From: Serripes groenlandicus
Lineage: Eukaryota; Mollusca; Bivalvia; Cardiida; Cardiidae
Direction of reading: 5' to 3'
Length of the DNA: 64,000 bases
NCBI GenBank assembly: GCA_031761405.1
Contig: JASEVX010000005.1
Coordinates: 38,111,489 to 38,175,488, forward strand
Positions 22,412-62,677 of the stretch are shown in pieces (within the stretch, counting starts at the first letter, position 1; each line of letters begins with the position of its first letter). The translations under genes and the position numbers were made by a program. A model generated the notes under the pieces. That model did not search any database and had not been told where the DNA came from. It worked only from the letters and a program-made list of their open reading frames with translations.

Positions 22412-22585
22412 TCATCCCATGTACCCCCTATCTTCATATTTTTCCAACAGTTTCTGGAGCCGGGCATGTGTTTTCCTATAAGTCAACATTTGGCATCGAT
22501 TCAGGGACTGCTCCGACACCAGCTGAATTCTGATCTCAACTGTCCTTGCCGCCTCCTGCAGCAGTAATGGAACAAGCAAATTCAG
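22412..22585 (-). pseudogene. MULE-transposase-type protein, C-terminal piece
   Basis: Minus-strand frame: LVPLLLQEAARTVEIRIQLV then SEQSLNRCQMLTYRK and a stop after KYEDRGYMG at 22412. LxxLLxxEA...VxIQxxLVSEGxLxRxxxKxY is the C-terminal pattern of MULE-domain (DDE) transposases and of host proteins derived from them. Just upstream the frame is replaced by a GTCCCCC-family repeat ending CTTGTT, so the exon is cut. The partner exon is at 23136-23250. Confidence 0.5.
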
Positions 22586-22852
22586 AGAATTATGGTCCCC
22601 CGCCAGGGTCAAGGTCACAAGGTCAAAAAAATTGGTATTGATGGAAAGGGGTTGTCACAAGGAATACACATGTGAAATATGAAAGCAGTACCTATTACGG
22701 TTCAGAAGTTATGACCAAGGTTAAAGTTTTTGTGACAGCATGACTGACGGACTGACTGACGGACGGACTGACGGACGGACTGACGGACGGACTGACGAAT
22801 GAGAAATAATAGTCCCCACGCTTTCGCTAAAGCGGGGGACAACAAGAATGTA
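22586..22852 (-). mobile_element. GTCCCCC-hairpin element
   Basis: On the minus strand it starts GTCCCCCGCTTTAGCGAAAG (a hairpin), followed by a (GTCCGTCA)n box at 22797-22738. Next is a unit reading AACTTTAACCTTGGTCATAA and CACATGTGTATTCCTTGTGA, and it ends GGCGGGGGACCATAATTCTC plus CTTGTT. Plan and interior resemble the element at 31161-32032. Confidence 0.6.
22738..22797. repeat. (GACGGACT) short tandem repeat
   Basis: Repeating GACGGACT/GACTGACG units in the 5' box of the element above. They generate Ser-Val-Arg-Gln repeats in chance ORFs. Confidence 0.8.
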
Positions 22853-23135
22853 AAAAGCTGGCCCAACGCGACCCACGCGTCCATTTATTCTATGGTGCCA
22901 CCCTGAAAATAGACGATACAACATATTGGTATACATATTAATTTGTTGTTGTGATATTTTAATGTCGTTTAACCACAGTCACTTGACTTCTTCAATTCAC
23001 ATTTTGCATTCATTTCTGATAAATTGTGATTCGCCCATTGTAATAGAATGATTTAAGGCATTGATTTGATGTTTTGATTTTTATTGGATAAGATTTTAAG
23101 TGATAATGTGGCAATTCAATTAACTCAGTACATAC

Positions 23136-23250
23136 CTTCAACATCATTGTTCGTTCTGACTGTTTGCTGGAACACTGACCAGTTCTCAGGGCGCCATATG
23201 GAACTTTCAAACCATGTTTTCCTGACATACTCCATGAAGTTGATAATACC
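23136..23250 (-). pseudogene. MULE-transposase-type protein, penultimate exon
   Basis: Bounded by an acceptor AG (complement of 23251-23252) and a donor G/GTATGT at 23135, the 115-bp exon reads GIINFMEYVRKTWFESSIW then TVRTNNDVE. The RTNNDVEGWH motif is typical of MULE-domain proteins, and the phase-1 donor falls exactly inside the expected Gly codon. The next exon should begin with GWHxxLN. That part is missing from the downstream piece at 22412-22585, where a repeat is inserted. Confidence 0.6.
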
Positions 23251-23252
23251 CT

Positions 23253-24199
23253 CAACATAACAAATAGATTGTTACAGGGTTTTCTTTATTATCCGACTAC
23301 TTTAAATTGATTTATTTAACAGATTATTACAGTAGTTGTGTTCAAACATCACATCTACATTAATTAATAGATTGTTACAGTTTTTTGGTGATCAACGTAC
23401 TTTAACAAAAGGATTGTTGCAGTTTTTGTTTATCATTTATAAAAACACTTTGCTCCATAATAAATCATTAAATGCAATTAAATGGTTTTTTTTTACATTT
23501 TCACTAATTACATAAATAAAAATAAGGTAAATAAAATAAATGATATAAATGCAAATACATTATATAAATAACACATTGCTTTGAATTGGACAGTAATATA
23601 TTGTCGCAGGCGAGGGTGACAGTATTTCTCCGAAGGATGACAATATTACTGTCCAATTCAAAGCAATGTGTTATTTATTTTATTATACCGAAAAATATTA
23701 ATATAATAAATAAAAATAATAAAATTATAAATAATAAATAAATAATATTAAAAAATACAAAAATAAAAGAATAAAATATTTGCATATTATTTATATATTT
23801 TATGAAAATATTTTATTTTATTATTTTATTATTATTATTATTAATAGCAAATGATCTGTAAAATGTTTCATAGCACAAAAGTACAACATAGAGCGCTCTA
23901 CATGTCTAGTTTTAATGAGTTTCATTAACATAAATCTTCCTACCTACCTAATTTGCATACGGCCGTAAGACAGTAAAAAAATTTGTATACAGCCGTGAGA
24001 CAGTAAAAAAACTGTCGCATGATCACGTGGTACATTTGTCTTGACAGTAAAAATAGCAACTTTTTGTCAATGGGAGTTTTATATGGACAATGAAATTGAG
24101 GTGTAATAAAATATTCTATTTTATAAGAAGTGACAATTAAAATTAATCTTATAAAAGTGCAATTTCATATAATACACAATCTAATCAGAGGTCATTCAC
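23253..24199. other. AT-rich spacer with simple repeats
   Basis: AATAAA-rich and ATT-rich runs at 23490-23850 and a 36-bp near-duplication at about 23951-24010 (CATACGGCCGTAAGACAGTA, ATACAGCCGTGAGACAGTA). Apart from the hairpin listed next, nothing is recognised. Confidence 0.5.
23567..23674. repeat. Perfect-arm hairpin, about 34-bp arms
   Basis: ATAACACATTGCTTTGAATT and GGACAGTAATAT on the left are matched in complement by ATATTACTGTCC and AATTCAAAGCAATGTGTTAT on the right, with a loop of about 36 bp. It may be a small MITE. Confidence 0.75.
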
Positions 24200-24399
24200 A
24201 GTCCCCTGTAAGGTGTTAATACCAACACCAGGGTATTATAATTACCGGGCCATATCTTCCAAATATGGGCCATAAATGCAAAGGGCCATAAATGTTTGGG
24301 CCATAACTTCCAGAAACCCTTTTTTTAGTTGTCACGGTTCACAACTCAGACTTAAGTTCCAATTCAAAATAAACATATCAATAAAGTAAAAATCGCTGC

Positions 24400-24545
24400 A
24401 TTTCGTATTGCGGTATCCATTTTGGTGCCATATGTATCGGTTTCATCTATATTGATGACGTGAATATTAAGAACCTACCTCCGCCTCCTAATAAAAGAGA
24501 CTCCGCCTTCTACAGATAGCTGTTGTCTTTTAGACTTCATGCAAA
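24400..24545 (+). promoter_or_regulatory. 5' flank of the SDR gene
   Basis: The start codon at 24546 sits in AAAATGG, a good metazoan context. Less AT-rich sequence with CpGs appears only here (24425-24600). I see no clear TATA box or initiator, so the transcription start is not placed. Confidence 0.35.
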
Positions 24546-54190
<29,645 letters not shown>

Positions 54191-54211
54191 TCAGATGCAT
54201 TGCGACCCCCA

Positions 54212-54444
54212 TCAACCATTTCCAACATATAGACGCTTTCTGAAGCCTCTGCAGTAGACGACTTTTGAAAACATTGTGACAAAAGAAGAAAATGCTCAAA
54301 ACAAGCAATTTCTCCTTTTGCCACAATGTTTTCAACTTTTTTTTCCAATAAATATACCCTCATTTATAGGGATTTTTCCTCATTTTTGGCCACATGTTTC
54401 AAAAGTCGTTTGGTGCAGATTTGTTGTAAGTGGGAAAGGATTAA
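54212..54444 (-). mobile_element. TTAA MITE just after the SDR stop
   Basis: TCAACCATTTCCAACATATA to AAGTGGGAAAGGATTAA. It begins 22 bp after the stop codon, so it is probably transcribed as part of the 3' UTR. Confidence 0.75.
54347..54352 (+). terminator. Possible SDR poly(A) signal
   Basis: AATAAA, 157 bp after the stop and inside the MITE. It is the first canonical hexamer downstream of the stop. Use of this site is inferred only from position. Confidence 0.3.
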
Positions 54445-54468
54445 TTTATCAGATTCATTGAAACTCCA

Positions 54469-54622
54469 TTATCCCTTTCCCACATTCAAAAAATCTACTG
54501 CATCAAATTTAAAAACATCTAGAGGCTAAAATATGGTAATTCTCTGCTAATGGAAGTATAGTTATTAAATGGAGTTGAAAACATCATGGCAAAAGGGAAA
54601 ATTGCTCATCATGACTAATTTT
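54469..54622 (+). mobile_element. TTAA MITE cut by a hairpin-headed element
   Basis: Starts ATTATCCCTTTCCCACATTC. Its hairpin (AAATTGCTCATCATGACTAATTTTT) is interrupted where the next element begins. Confidence 0.65.
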
Positions 54623-55560
54623 TAGCTCCAATGGCTGAAAGCCAGTGTAGCTTATGTCATGGCGAATTGTCCGTCGTGCTTGCGTCTGTGCGTCCGTGCG
54701 TCTGTGCGTGCGTTAACTTTTTCCTTTAAACCACTTCTTCTCCCTAACCACTTGGCCAATTTGGTTGAAACTTCATAGGAAGCATCCTCTCAATGTACTC
54801 TCTTAAATTCCTTCAATTTTGTTTGATCCATCCATAATTCTTGTTTCCATGGCAACCAAAAGAAAAAAATAGTGAAAACTTAAAAAATCTTCTTCTCTGA
54901 AAGTGTCGGGCCGATTTTCAAATAATTTTGTAGAAATGTTCCTTGGGTGACCCTTTATTAGATTCCTTCAAGAAATGTTGATTGGGCGAAAAACATGGCC
55001 GCCAGGGGGCGGGGCTATTTTGCCTTATATAGCTATAGTGAAAACTTAAAAAATCTTCTTCTCCAAAAGTGTTCAGCAGATTTTCAAATTATTTTGTAGA
55101 AATGTTCCATGGGTGACCCTCTATCAGATTCCTTCAAGCCATGTTGATTGGTAAAACAACATGGCCGTCACAGGGTGGGGCTATTTTGCCTATATGGCTA
55201 AAGAGAAAACTTAAAAAATCTTCTCCTCCAAAAGTGTCAGGCCAATTTTCAAATAATTTTGTAGAAATGTTCCTTGGGTGACCCTTTATTAGATTCCTTC
55301 AAGAAATGTTGATTGGTTGAAAAACATGGCCGCCAGGGGGCGGGGCTATTTTGCCTTATATAGCTATAGTGAAAACTTAAAAAATCTTCTTCTCCGAAAG
55401 TGTTCAGCCGATTTTCAAATAATTTTGTAGAAATGTTCATTGGGTGACCCTCTATCAGATTCCTTCAAGCCATATTGATTGGTCGAAAAACATGGCCGCC
55501 AGAGGGCGGGGCTATTTTGCCTTATATGACCATAGTGAAAACTTAAAAAATCTTCGCCCG
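54622..55560 (+). mobile_element. AGCTCCAATGGC-hairpin element, about 168-bp units
   Basis: Starts in a T-run with AGCTCCAATGGCTGAAAGCC and a GTCCGTGCGTCTGTGCGTGC box. About four units of 166-170 bp follow (TTTTCAAATAATTTTGTAGA, ATGGCCGCCAGGGGGCGGGG, TATAGCTATAGTGAAAACTT). The 3' end is not found; the sequence changes at about 55560. Confidence 0.75.
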
Positions 55561-56030
55561 AATCGTTTAAAAGAACATGAAACGTGAAAGAAGTTATGAT
55601 GGCCTAACTAGTATGGTAATATTCGTTGATGTTTTAAGTTCTTATCACAGAATATTTGAAACAAATTAGTAGGAAATCCAATTAGTTTTAAATTTTTTTG
55701 TTCAGAAAAATTCTACTATTTCTGTAATTTTAAATGCCGACCTCGTTCTGTCGTATTCTATGGTCCATCGTGAGAAGAAATTTTAAGTTCTGTCATTGTT
55801 ATTCTAAAAAGGTTCTATGGCCTATGGTGTCAAAAGTAATGTTTGTAGAGTTACGTGAACAATTCATGAAATTTACCTGAATTATATTTATTTAATCCGC
55901 AGATGATTTTGCTCATTGTTTGTTTAATTACTTAAAATATGGCATCATAGTTGTTTAACTGATTTTCCTATGCCGAATTGTATCGTCAATGTGATTATCG
56001 ACGTCTCACTGGATCCTTCTGAACATTTGT
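55561..56030. other. Spacer
   Basis: AT-rich, with no repeat family or ORF recognised. Confidence 0.4.
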
Positions 56031-56690
56031 TTCCTGACACCTCTACACCTGCCGACTTTTGAACGCATTATGGCTTAAGGACAAATTGCTCATAGTGAGC
56101 AAGTTCTCCTTTTGGCCAAAATGTTAACAACTCGATTCAATAGTTTTACTCATAGAGGATTTCCATATTGTTGTCAAAGTATTTTACTGCTGCAGGTCTA
56201 TTTCAGGTGGGAAAGAGTTTTTTATATTTTGGCCAATATATCAAATACAACTTCTCACAAGTCGCCGACATCGTCTTCGTGATCAATGATGTCTTTGGAC
56301 TGTCTGAGTATATGACGAGTGCTAATCAAAAGCTGTACAATTTAAAAAAAAATGGTAGTAATGGCTTCACTCCTCGGTGCCAAAGGGTTGCGGGGTTGGC
56401 ATTACCAGGGACACTATATTGTAATAAAGTATCCCTGGCATAACAAATAATGCATCGGTGTTGGGATAAATAACATTGGTAGAACTGAAAATTTACCAGA
56501 GAAACAATTTGTTTCATAGTGACTTGTGGCAAAAACGAGAAATTGCTCATAATAACCAATTTCTCCTTTTGCCACATGTTTTCAACGATTCAAATGTCCA
56601 GTATAGAGGTTTACCATATATAGTGTTAATCAGATGTTTTCAACGTAGTATGCTGCAGAACGGGTGTATGTGGAAAGGGTTAATAAAGAA
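56031..56690. repeat. Two diverged TTAA MITEs and a SINE-like piece
   Basis: A degraded MITE at 56031-56220 has hairpin AAATTGCTCATAGTGAGCAAGTT. A second at about 56515-56683 ends TGTGGAAAGGGTTAA. Between them, 56402-56441 is a short hairpin (CCAGGGACACTATATTG... TATCCCTGG), and 56450-56510 matches a repeat also seen at 53430-53490. Confidence 0.55.
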
Positions 56691-57438
56691 AAGAGATTTG
56701 GTTGATGGTCTATCTTTATATTATTGGGACGGTTGTCGACAGATATCCGTTCCAGAGTCAAAAAACTTCACAATTAATAAACGGATTTTCGAAGCTACTA
56801 CGTTCCTAATAACACAGGCAGCGCAGCCGAAACAAATAGTTCTAAGCGGAGGTAAAGATGATGTGATCTATATCAAATGAGCAAACTACACATCATTGCC
56901 GAGAACGACGCTTAGGTTGTTGCGGCATCAGAAAAGGGACAAATGGTATTCTCTTTATAAACTTGTAAGTTTCAAAGACAATTAGGTAGAAATGTTTCTT
57001 AAAGTGACCTTTTACGAACAAAAAATCAATCCATATGTATTGTTTGAACGACAAGGTGGCATAAGAAAATCGTCAAGTTCTGGTCACATTTCAAGATAAT
57101 TTAGCAGAATTGTTGCTTCAATGACCCTCTGCATAACTCGTTCAAGCCATATTGATTGGTCGACATAAGAAAAGGTGTAAAAACTATAAGCTTCAAACGA
57201 CATCTCGTAAACCACTGGACCGATCTCAACTTAACTTTACAGACATATTCCTTTGGTGGTCGTCTTTCAAAGATTCAATGCCTTATTACAAATGTCCTTT
57301 ATTGATAAGCTATTTTATATGCAGTTTCATTCCATCATTAATCAAATTTTAACCGATAATATCATTTATACATTTGCTACTATACCATCATTCTGGCGAT
57401 TGCTTTAGGACCATCATGGTCCTCTGCTTGTTTGTTAA
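56691..57438. other. Spacer with AGCTC-family interior remnants
   Basis: A 62-codon open stretch to 56880 is unrecognised. From about 56915 on, phrases such as TTGTTGCGGCATCAGAAAAG and TTCAAGCCATATTGATTGGT mark an old AGCTC-type interior, ending at 57410-57430 with GGACCATCATGGTCCTCTGC. Confidence 0.5.
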
Positions 57439-58840
57439 TAGCTCGACTTTTGAAAAAGTGAGAGCTATTGTCATGACCCTGGCGTCGTAGTCGTCGTCGG
57501 CGGCGGCGGCGTCGTCGTCCGGTTAAGGTTTTTTGTTTAGCTCATTTTTTTTCTGTTTTCTCCCTATCAGTCGAGCGTCTATGCGGTGCTCTTGGTTTTG
57601 TTTGTTCTTGTTCAGTAAATTATATGTTACACAGTCAGAACATGTACTTAGAAAAATGTTACATTTTGCTTGTTCATACACCGTGCTGAAGGTTTACTAT
57701 TGTGATCACCTGGTATCCTGCATCTGTCCACCCTTTGCCTTGTGTATATCTTGAACAGAATGACTGCTGGTTGGAATTTAAGTCGAGTTTGAATATTGGT
57801 CACCTTCGGTTAAAAAACTATGTCGCCAGGTCAAATGACAGAAAACCTTATGTATGCAACGAAGGTTGCATTTTCAATGGATCCTCATGAAACCTGGTCA
57901 CAACGATTGTCTTGATAAAATATAGGGCAAATCTGAATATGGGTCATCTTAGTTAATACAATCTAGGTCATCCGGTCAAATCATAGAAAACCCATGTGTA
58001 TGCAATGGACTACTATTCGCTTGAACGTTATGAAATTTGATCAGAATGTATGTTTTGATATAAACTACGTCAATGTCGTTGGGTTAATAACTAGGTCATC
58101 AAATCATTAAATAACCTTATGTATGCCATAAAGGTGACATCTACGACCCACTCAATGGGCATTGTTTTTATGTTCAATGATGTCTAGGTAAAGTTCGAAT
58201 CTCGATCACCTTGGGTTAAAAACTAGGTCACAATGTCAAATCAGGGAACAATTTTAACACTCTAGAGGCCACATTCATAACCCAATGTTCATGAAAGTTG
58301 GTCAGGCCATATTTAATATCCAATCTTAGTGAAAAGTCAGAATTTTTTTACTCATTTTGAGTAAACTAATTAGGTCACACAGTCAAGTTAAAAAAAAAAA
58401 AACCTTGTTAACAAGACCACATAAAATATCGAATAGTAATGCAATTGGGTCAGACTGCTAGTCCAATTGATTTCTAGGTCAGGTTAGAAACTTGGTTACT
58501 TGGGGTAAAATACTATGTCACTGGAACAAATCAAGTGAAAACTTTGGTAACGGTCTGGAGTCACATATAATACCCAATCGTCATACAATTTGGTCAGAGT
58601 GTTTATAAATGTGGATCACCTGAGACTAAAAACAAGGTCAACAGATCACTTCAAAGGAAACTTTATTGATACTATAGAAGTCACATTTTATAGCAAATAA
58701 TCATGTACATATGTCTTAGTAATTGTTTGTCTTGTCATGATCAAACATAATGATGGTGCTTACAGTTAAGTTGCAGTCCCCTTTGATCATAAGTATGTCT
58801 CAAGTGAGCCATATAGGGCCATATCGCCCTTCTTGATTAA
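57439..58840 (+). mobile_element. Diverged hairpin-headed element(s)
   Basis: AGCTCGACTTTTGAAAAAGT and partner GAGAGCTATTGTCATGACCC open one family, with a (GTC/GGC)n run at 57483-57522. From about 57690 the interior belongs to the AGCTC type (TTGGTCACCTTCGGTTAAAA units), ending AGGGCCATATCGCCCTTCTTG at 58834. Confidence 0.55.
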
Positions 58841-60244
58841 TCTTTAAATGGAATATGCCGAAGTCCACTATTCCTTTACTAGATTAAGATTGCACACCTA
58901 TATCTGAAGTAATTACCACAACCTTCTTGTTTTAATGCATCGATTTTGATCAAATCGTATACAAAGATCTCCATACATGTATCTCACTTGAGCACGGAGT
59001 GTGGGTTGAGCTATTGTGATAACTTACCGTCTGGCATCGTCTTCGTATGTACGTCAGTCCCGTAACATTATCCTACAAACAACTTCTCCACCTAAGCCAA
59101 CGAAACGATTTCAAATTTATTGCACATGAATGTTCCTTAGGTGGTCTTCTTCCAATGGTGTTCAATGAATTGAACTCCATGTAAAACTTTGGTTGCTGCG
59201 GCATTTAAAAGGCGGAATTTGCCAGAACTTTAAAAAATCTTCTTGTCCGAAAGTACTGGGCGGATTTGAAAATAGTGTTCCTTGAGAGACTCCCTACCAA
59301 GATTGTTCAAATTATACCGATCAATTGAAAAACATTGCCGCCAGAGGTAATGGTTTGTTTTCCTTACATGTGTATAATAAAAACTTTAAAAAGCTAATCG
59401 ACCTAAAGCATACGTCCGTTTTAAAAAAAAAATTGGCACACGGATCCCCTTGGTGACATCATAGAAAGATCTGGGCTCACTCTGTCATTAGTCGGTTGAG
59501 TCATTGGCTAAAAGTGGCTCAGAAAAAATGCATGTGTCTTACATCCAAGTTCACTCCAAAATATCGCTGCAAAAAACCTCTGTGCTTAAGTTATTCATTG
59601 TTTCGGATCCGACATTAATGACTGTTTATTACACATATCTTGCTAGGTAAGAAGGTGTGATTAACACCTTCAGGTTTAGTGGATCGGGGATTAGAGGGTC
59701 ACTTATCATAATTGTATCTTAAAGGTTATTAAAATTAGAAAAAATGAGCAAATATAATGCTTTGATTTGATCAGGGGCTTGATTTCCTTGGCATGTACAT
59801 TGACAACTATTTAATTTCTGTTAAACAACTGAGCTAAATATGATCATAATGGTCCTCGTGATTATTAATATGTTCAAAGAAAACTACGTAAATTGCCGTA
59901 AATTAAACTGCTTTTTCAAAGTGACTAACCTCATTTGTAACGGAATGCATTCATTTCTGACAAACATTTCTTGTGGCCGCCTGTCTGACCTGAATTTTCG
60001 AATACCAACACAACCGTCCCAACAGTATTTTCAGTCCTTTGATTATCTTATATGTTGCTGACTTACTTAGGCCGCCTCACATGAAAAACACCCATCAAGA
60101 TCATCATGTTCATCTGCATAATCTCACCAAAACATCCCCTTTTAGTAGCCTTGTTATGCAAGCCCCTGGATAACTTTTATGTCCTAAATATGTCTGTTGT
60201 GATTGATAGTTTGGTCTTTTTACGCCGCTATCAGCTATACAATT
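58841..60244. other. Old AGCTC-family remnant and spacer
   Basis: 58978-59420 carries a worn hairpin (CACTTGAGCACGGAGTG... GTTGAGCTATTGTGAT) and interior phrases. 59421-60244 shows nothing recognised; the 73-codon ORF at 59840 has no family features. Confidence 0.45.
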
Positions 60245-60450
60245 TGTTCAATTTTATTACGGCTTATCCTGGGTAAGTTACAAGTTCTACCAGCCAGTCA
60301 GTCGTTATGATAATCCAGCTACCCTGAGCGCAAAAGAGTACAGACATTACTACCATTTTAAAAGTATTTGGTATAACCCGGTCGGGGATCGACCTCACGC
60401 ACCGAGGCGGACGCTCCACCACTACACCAACGAGGCAGTGTCTGTTGAAA
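60245..60450 (-). mobile_element. Second type of tRNA-derived SINE
   Basis: On the minus strand, GCCTCGTTGGTGTAGTGGTG (A-box-like TGGTGTAGTGGT) and GAGGTCGATCCCCGACC (B-box-like) form a tRNA-like head unlike that of the other SINEs. The body continues to about 60245. Confidence 0.6.
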
Positions 60451-60537
60451 TACGCGCAGTTTAATCATAGCAGCAATTTCTTTCTATACCTTCGAAAGTA
60501 GGTTTTCACGTGACGTGATTGGTAGGACCTCGACCTA

Positions 60538-61060
60538 GTTGTTATCTCTTTCTCACATATAACTGAACTGTAGCAGACGACTTTGAAAACATCGAGAAGA
60601 AACATGGAAAGTTTATAAATTAAAGAACAGGGATTAAATGATGTTTAAAATATTATAAGCAAAGTCTCTATTTGCCACAATGTTTTCAAATAGTCTGCAA
60701 GCGTCTACATGTGGGAGAGAGTTAACTTGTTGTAATGGTATTTCGATTATGTGTCAAGACTTTCTTTTCTTGGTTGTATCAATTTTTCTCAAGAGATTAG
60801 GACCATAGTGAGACAGGTATTTTCTTCTCGCGTGGTCGTACGTTGATTAATCATAGTCTCGTGACTATGACTTTATGTAACCCTTTCCGGGTAAAGCCGC
60901 GTTTTGACGAATCTACCGCAAACCACTTCGAGAAAAGTAAAATACTGAAATAAAATTTAAAAAAACTCCTATTTTCCTGCAATGTCGTAAACAAAATAGA
61001 TCCCTATTTTCGAGATATAACAGTGTTTCCCTTTTACACAAAAACAACAACAACAAGTGA
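60538..61060 (+). repeat. Diverged TTAA MITE copies
   Basis: 60538-60726 has CAGACGACTTTGAAAACATC and ends TGTGGGAGAGAGTTAA. About 60880-61010 starts AACCCTTTCCGGGTAAAGCC and keeps only the left arm. Confidence 0.55.
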
Positions 61061-61118
61061 CTCTGAATAAATAAACGGTAAATGGTCGTCTTCTTTATTC
61101 ATTTACTTGGGATTTAAA

Positions 61119-61385
61119 GGTCACCTGTGAATTATTGTGATCGCCCGTCAAATGTCTGTTGACATCTTCTCCGGTGTAATGACTGTTGGTTCAATTTTGA
61201 TTGAACTTCACAGCTTGCATTCTCTCAATGTGCTTACTTTAAAAAGCTTCACCGAAACTATCTGACAGATTTTCAAATAGTTTTCTTGAAATGTTCCTTG
61301 TTTGACCCTCTACCTGATCACTGTAAGCAAGTTTGATTAGTCAAAAAACATGGCCACCACGGGCTTGGGCTGACAGTCTGTTTTA
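61119..61385 (+). mobile_element. AGCTC-family remnant
   Basis: GGTCACCTGTGAATTATTGT, then GACATCTTCTCCGGTGTAAT and ATGGCCACCACGGGCTTGGG; the stem partner is deleted and the 3' end is lost. Confidence 0.5.
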
Positions 61386-61519
61386 CCCTTTATGCACAGA
61401 GTGTAAGAATTAGAAAATTATTTCATAAGAAAATAAACGTCTGATTTTATAATACTAACGGATACATACGCATTTACTTGGTGACCTTTTAAGTTATATT
61501 AATTTAACAAAAGACAAAG

Positions 61520-61800
61520 ACATACTCACATTGTAGCATTATGAGCAATTTCACCTTTTGCCACAATGTTTTCTAAAGTCGTCTGCTGCAGAGGCTTCTG
61601 CGTGTGGGTAAAGGTTAAACAGAAAATCTGAATTTAAAACCGTAAGTAACATCTGAAAATTTGGATTTAATATTTTGGTTAAAAGTTAAAAAAACATTAA
61701 TTGAAGTGAGCATCTCCTTCTCCAACAATGTTTTCGATCTGCTGTTTTTAAATGACGTCTGCTGCAGATCTGTGAAAAGTCGTCTCTGTCCGAGTAAGGG
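61520..61800. repeat. TTAA MITE right-arm pieces
   Basis: 61535-61617 ends CTGCGTGTGGGTAAAGGTTAA. 61725-61800 has AATGTTTTCGATCTGCTG and GTCTGCTGCAGATCTGTGAA. Both are fragments. Confidence 0.55.
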
Positions 61801-62023
61801 TGAAGGCAGTGAAAATAGGTTATTGTTATCAAGCACGAGTAAAACGGGTTCGCATGTACTAATTAATGGTGACTTGAATTGTTCCACGTCACATAAAGAG
61901 CGACCTACTGGACTTGGTGATAAGAACATTTCAAGATCAACGTACATCTTCACACAGTCTGATCAGAAACTTTCCTCGTCGCTATCTAGTATTATAATCA
62001 ACGTAGAGAAAGGTTATAACTGA
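61801..62023 (+). CDS. Unidentified open stretch ending in a stop
   Basis: The plus-strand frame stays open from inside a MITE fragment to a stop at 62023. Its last 74 residues (EGSENRLLLSSTSKTGSHVL ... SSIIINVEKGYN) do not belong to any repeat seen here. No splice acceptor is obvious. The protein is not recognised; it may be a terminal exon or chance. Confidence 0.2.
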
Positions 62024-62620
62024 CCATACACGTTTGCAATATAATCGTGTTTTAATTTAAAAACTCTGAATGTTTATTTTTATGGAACATGGCTTAATCT
62101 AAGTAAACAATTTATAATGGCACGTGAGCTACGACGCGCAAATGGGGAATTTGTCCGCTATTGCATCAAATTCGTAGAAATAGAACCACTGGGGCTACAC
62201 TTCTGTTTTCTGTAGGTCTGTAAACGCATGAAATATATTACATGTAAATGAAACTTTATCGTATACACAGGTTCGTCCAAATATTCACTGCTCGTGTTTG
62301 CAACAAGACATATTTTCACATGAGGCGGCTCGCATTTCGGTGTCGTTTAGTTGTAAAGGACTAACCGACATATATCCAGACTATAAGCCACGGCACACAA
62401 ACATCGACCTTTGGTGGCTTTATAAATATTGAGAATACCTATACCTATCACATTGAATACGGTATACTTGACTTTTGGTGATCATATGTTTCTAGAGGGT
62501 TTTGTCCAAATTCTTACACGTATGACGGCGAACAGTCAAATTCCTCCGTGCAGCCTGATCTGGATATTAATTGGTTGTCTAGACACAAAGGGTCGTTTTT
62601 CGCGTGATTCGGCAATTTAA
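62024..62620. other. Intergenic region upstream of the esterase
   Basis: No repeat family recognised. It has mixed composition with more CpG than the repeat blocks, as expected upstream of a gene. Confidence 0.4.
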
Positions 62621-62623
62621 GTG

Positions 62624-62632
62624 TTTATATAG
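62624..62632 (+). promoter_or_regulatory. TATA-like box of the carboxylesterase gene
   Basis: TTTATATAG lies about 50 bp before the ATG. A start about 25-30 bp downstream would leave a 5' UTR of some 20-25 bp. Position and sequence fit; transcription is not shown. Confidence 0.5.
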
Positions 62633-62677
62633 AGGTACAACACCAGCCGACCCACACAGCAAAAAAAAGGAATTAAA

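Noticed and set aside
22702..22936. Ser-Val-Arg-Gln repeat proteins
   Set aside because: Translation of the (GACGGACT) short repeat in two frames.
56691..56880. 62-codon open stretch with a stop
   Set aside because: No splice site, motif or similarity recognised; it follows directly on a MITE end and could be chance.
59840..60061. 73-codon plus-strand ORF
   Set aside because: No motif, splice site or composition change supports it.
60365..60430. tRNA gene on the minus strand
   Set aside because: Continues into a SINE body, so it is treated as a SINE head.
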